A stretch of 64,000 nt of DNA from NCBI GenBank assembly GCA_973895155.1, contig OZ316891.1, positions 11,594,001 to 11,658,000 of the forward strand, given 5' to 3'. How positions within the stretch are numbered: the stretch's first letter is position 1; every line of letters starts with the position of its first letter. A model generated the notes under the pieces. That model did not search any database. It saw only the letters and a list, made by a program, of their open reading frames with translations, and was not told the DNA's origin. A program made the translations under genes and the position numbers. Below, piece after piece: positions 63,439 through 64,000 of this stretch. Origin of the DNA: Marsupella aquatica. Taxonomy: Eukaryota; Marchantiophyta.

Positions 63439-64000
63439 GTATGTGCGCACGTTGTGTCTCGCAGTGCTCTGCAGTGCTGCTTATCATTTCTCATGTGGGA
63501 GGCAGCAGTAACGAGGCAATCTACGTGCTAAGGGAGGGAGGTGAATATGAATGTGCGAATGAATGAATGGCGCTAAGATCAAGCCTCTCATGGCGGCACC
63601 CATTTGACCTCCCATCCCCTGACTTCAGTTTTGAGTGGCTCAAACCTTTGTCCATTTGATTCTCAATTCAGTTCGAGTATTCTCAATCTGTCTCTGTATC
63701 TCAACCTGCTGTATGGCCCTCTGGAGAGAAAGAAGTGAATCTCGTCATTGTTCGTACGTGATCTTTGCTAGGCTCGGTCTGACATTCCAGATGTTTAAGT
63801 GCCCCGCGCGCCTTTCCATGATGTCTTCTGTTCAGATTAAGGTCTGAAATCCATTCCTGAGTCAAGAGTTTGTGTTTTCTTGTTGCTTTGGAGCCCTCCA
63901 TGCATATAATGTACAGCGCGGGCGAGAATCGTTAGCGCTTAAAAGATATTCTGCACAATCTGCCACTGCTTCAATGTGTGTGCATCAAATAATCGACCTC
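63439..64000 (+). other. presumed intron 1 of the TMEM128-like gene
   Basis: Follows the donor at 63439. I see no second exon matching the family before the window ends. Confidence 0.45.

Overview
The window is nuclear DNA of a land plant. Evidence: spliced genes with short GT-AG introns, a P-class pentatricopeptide-repeat (PPR) gene, a mitochondrial-type ATP synthase beta gene with a presequence, a plant SCI1 homolog, and Copia retrotransposons primed by initiator Met-tRNA. Intron sizes and presequence style fit a seedless plant such as a bryophyte, but I cannot fix the lineage from sequence alone.

Layout. 2.1-4.8 kb: an intronless PPR gene (-). 5-8.2 kb: decayed repeats and one LTR relic. 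8.2-31.25 kb: one nested stack of five LTR-type insertions. The host is an old Copia element called E2 here (8203-31251, - strand, target-site duplication TCTCC). Three insertions interrupt its pol gene: E5 (9420-16972, 2.2 kb solo-LTR-like, itself split by Copia element E6 at 10908-16217), E3 (17531-19539, solo-LTR-like, same family as E5) and E1 (19570-26163, a young Copia with identical 475-bp LTRs). All junctions carry target-site duplications, and removing the insertions rejoins the E2 reverse transcriptase. 31.3-34.5 kb: simple and tandem repeats.

The right half is gene-bearing: a secreted RNase T2 (34.6-35.9 kb, +), a broken EEF1AKMT1-like methyltransferase (37.8-38.6 kb, -), mitochondrial ATP synthase beta (43.2-47.1 kb, +, nine exons), an SCI1-like nuclear protein with a long Arg/Ser-rich repeat extension (50.3-54.4 kb, -, eight exons), a DNAJC17-like J-protein with an RNA-recognition fold (57.7-58.9 kb, +) and the first exon of a TMEM128-like membrane protein running off the right end. 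These are unrelated housekeeping genes; I see no gene cluster or joint pathway.

The most unusual signal is in the retrotransposons. E1 and E2 are clearly diverged, yet both have a UGA stop at the same place between gag and pol, with frame, spacing and flanking residues conserved. This suggests stop-codon readthrough in a Copia lineage that is normally a single ORF. E1 also looks freshly inserted while carrying a changed protease active site and a 9-bp deletion removing an integrase zinc ligand, which points to mobilisation in trans.
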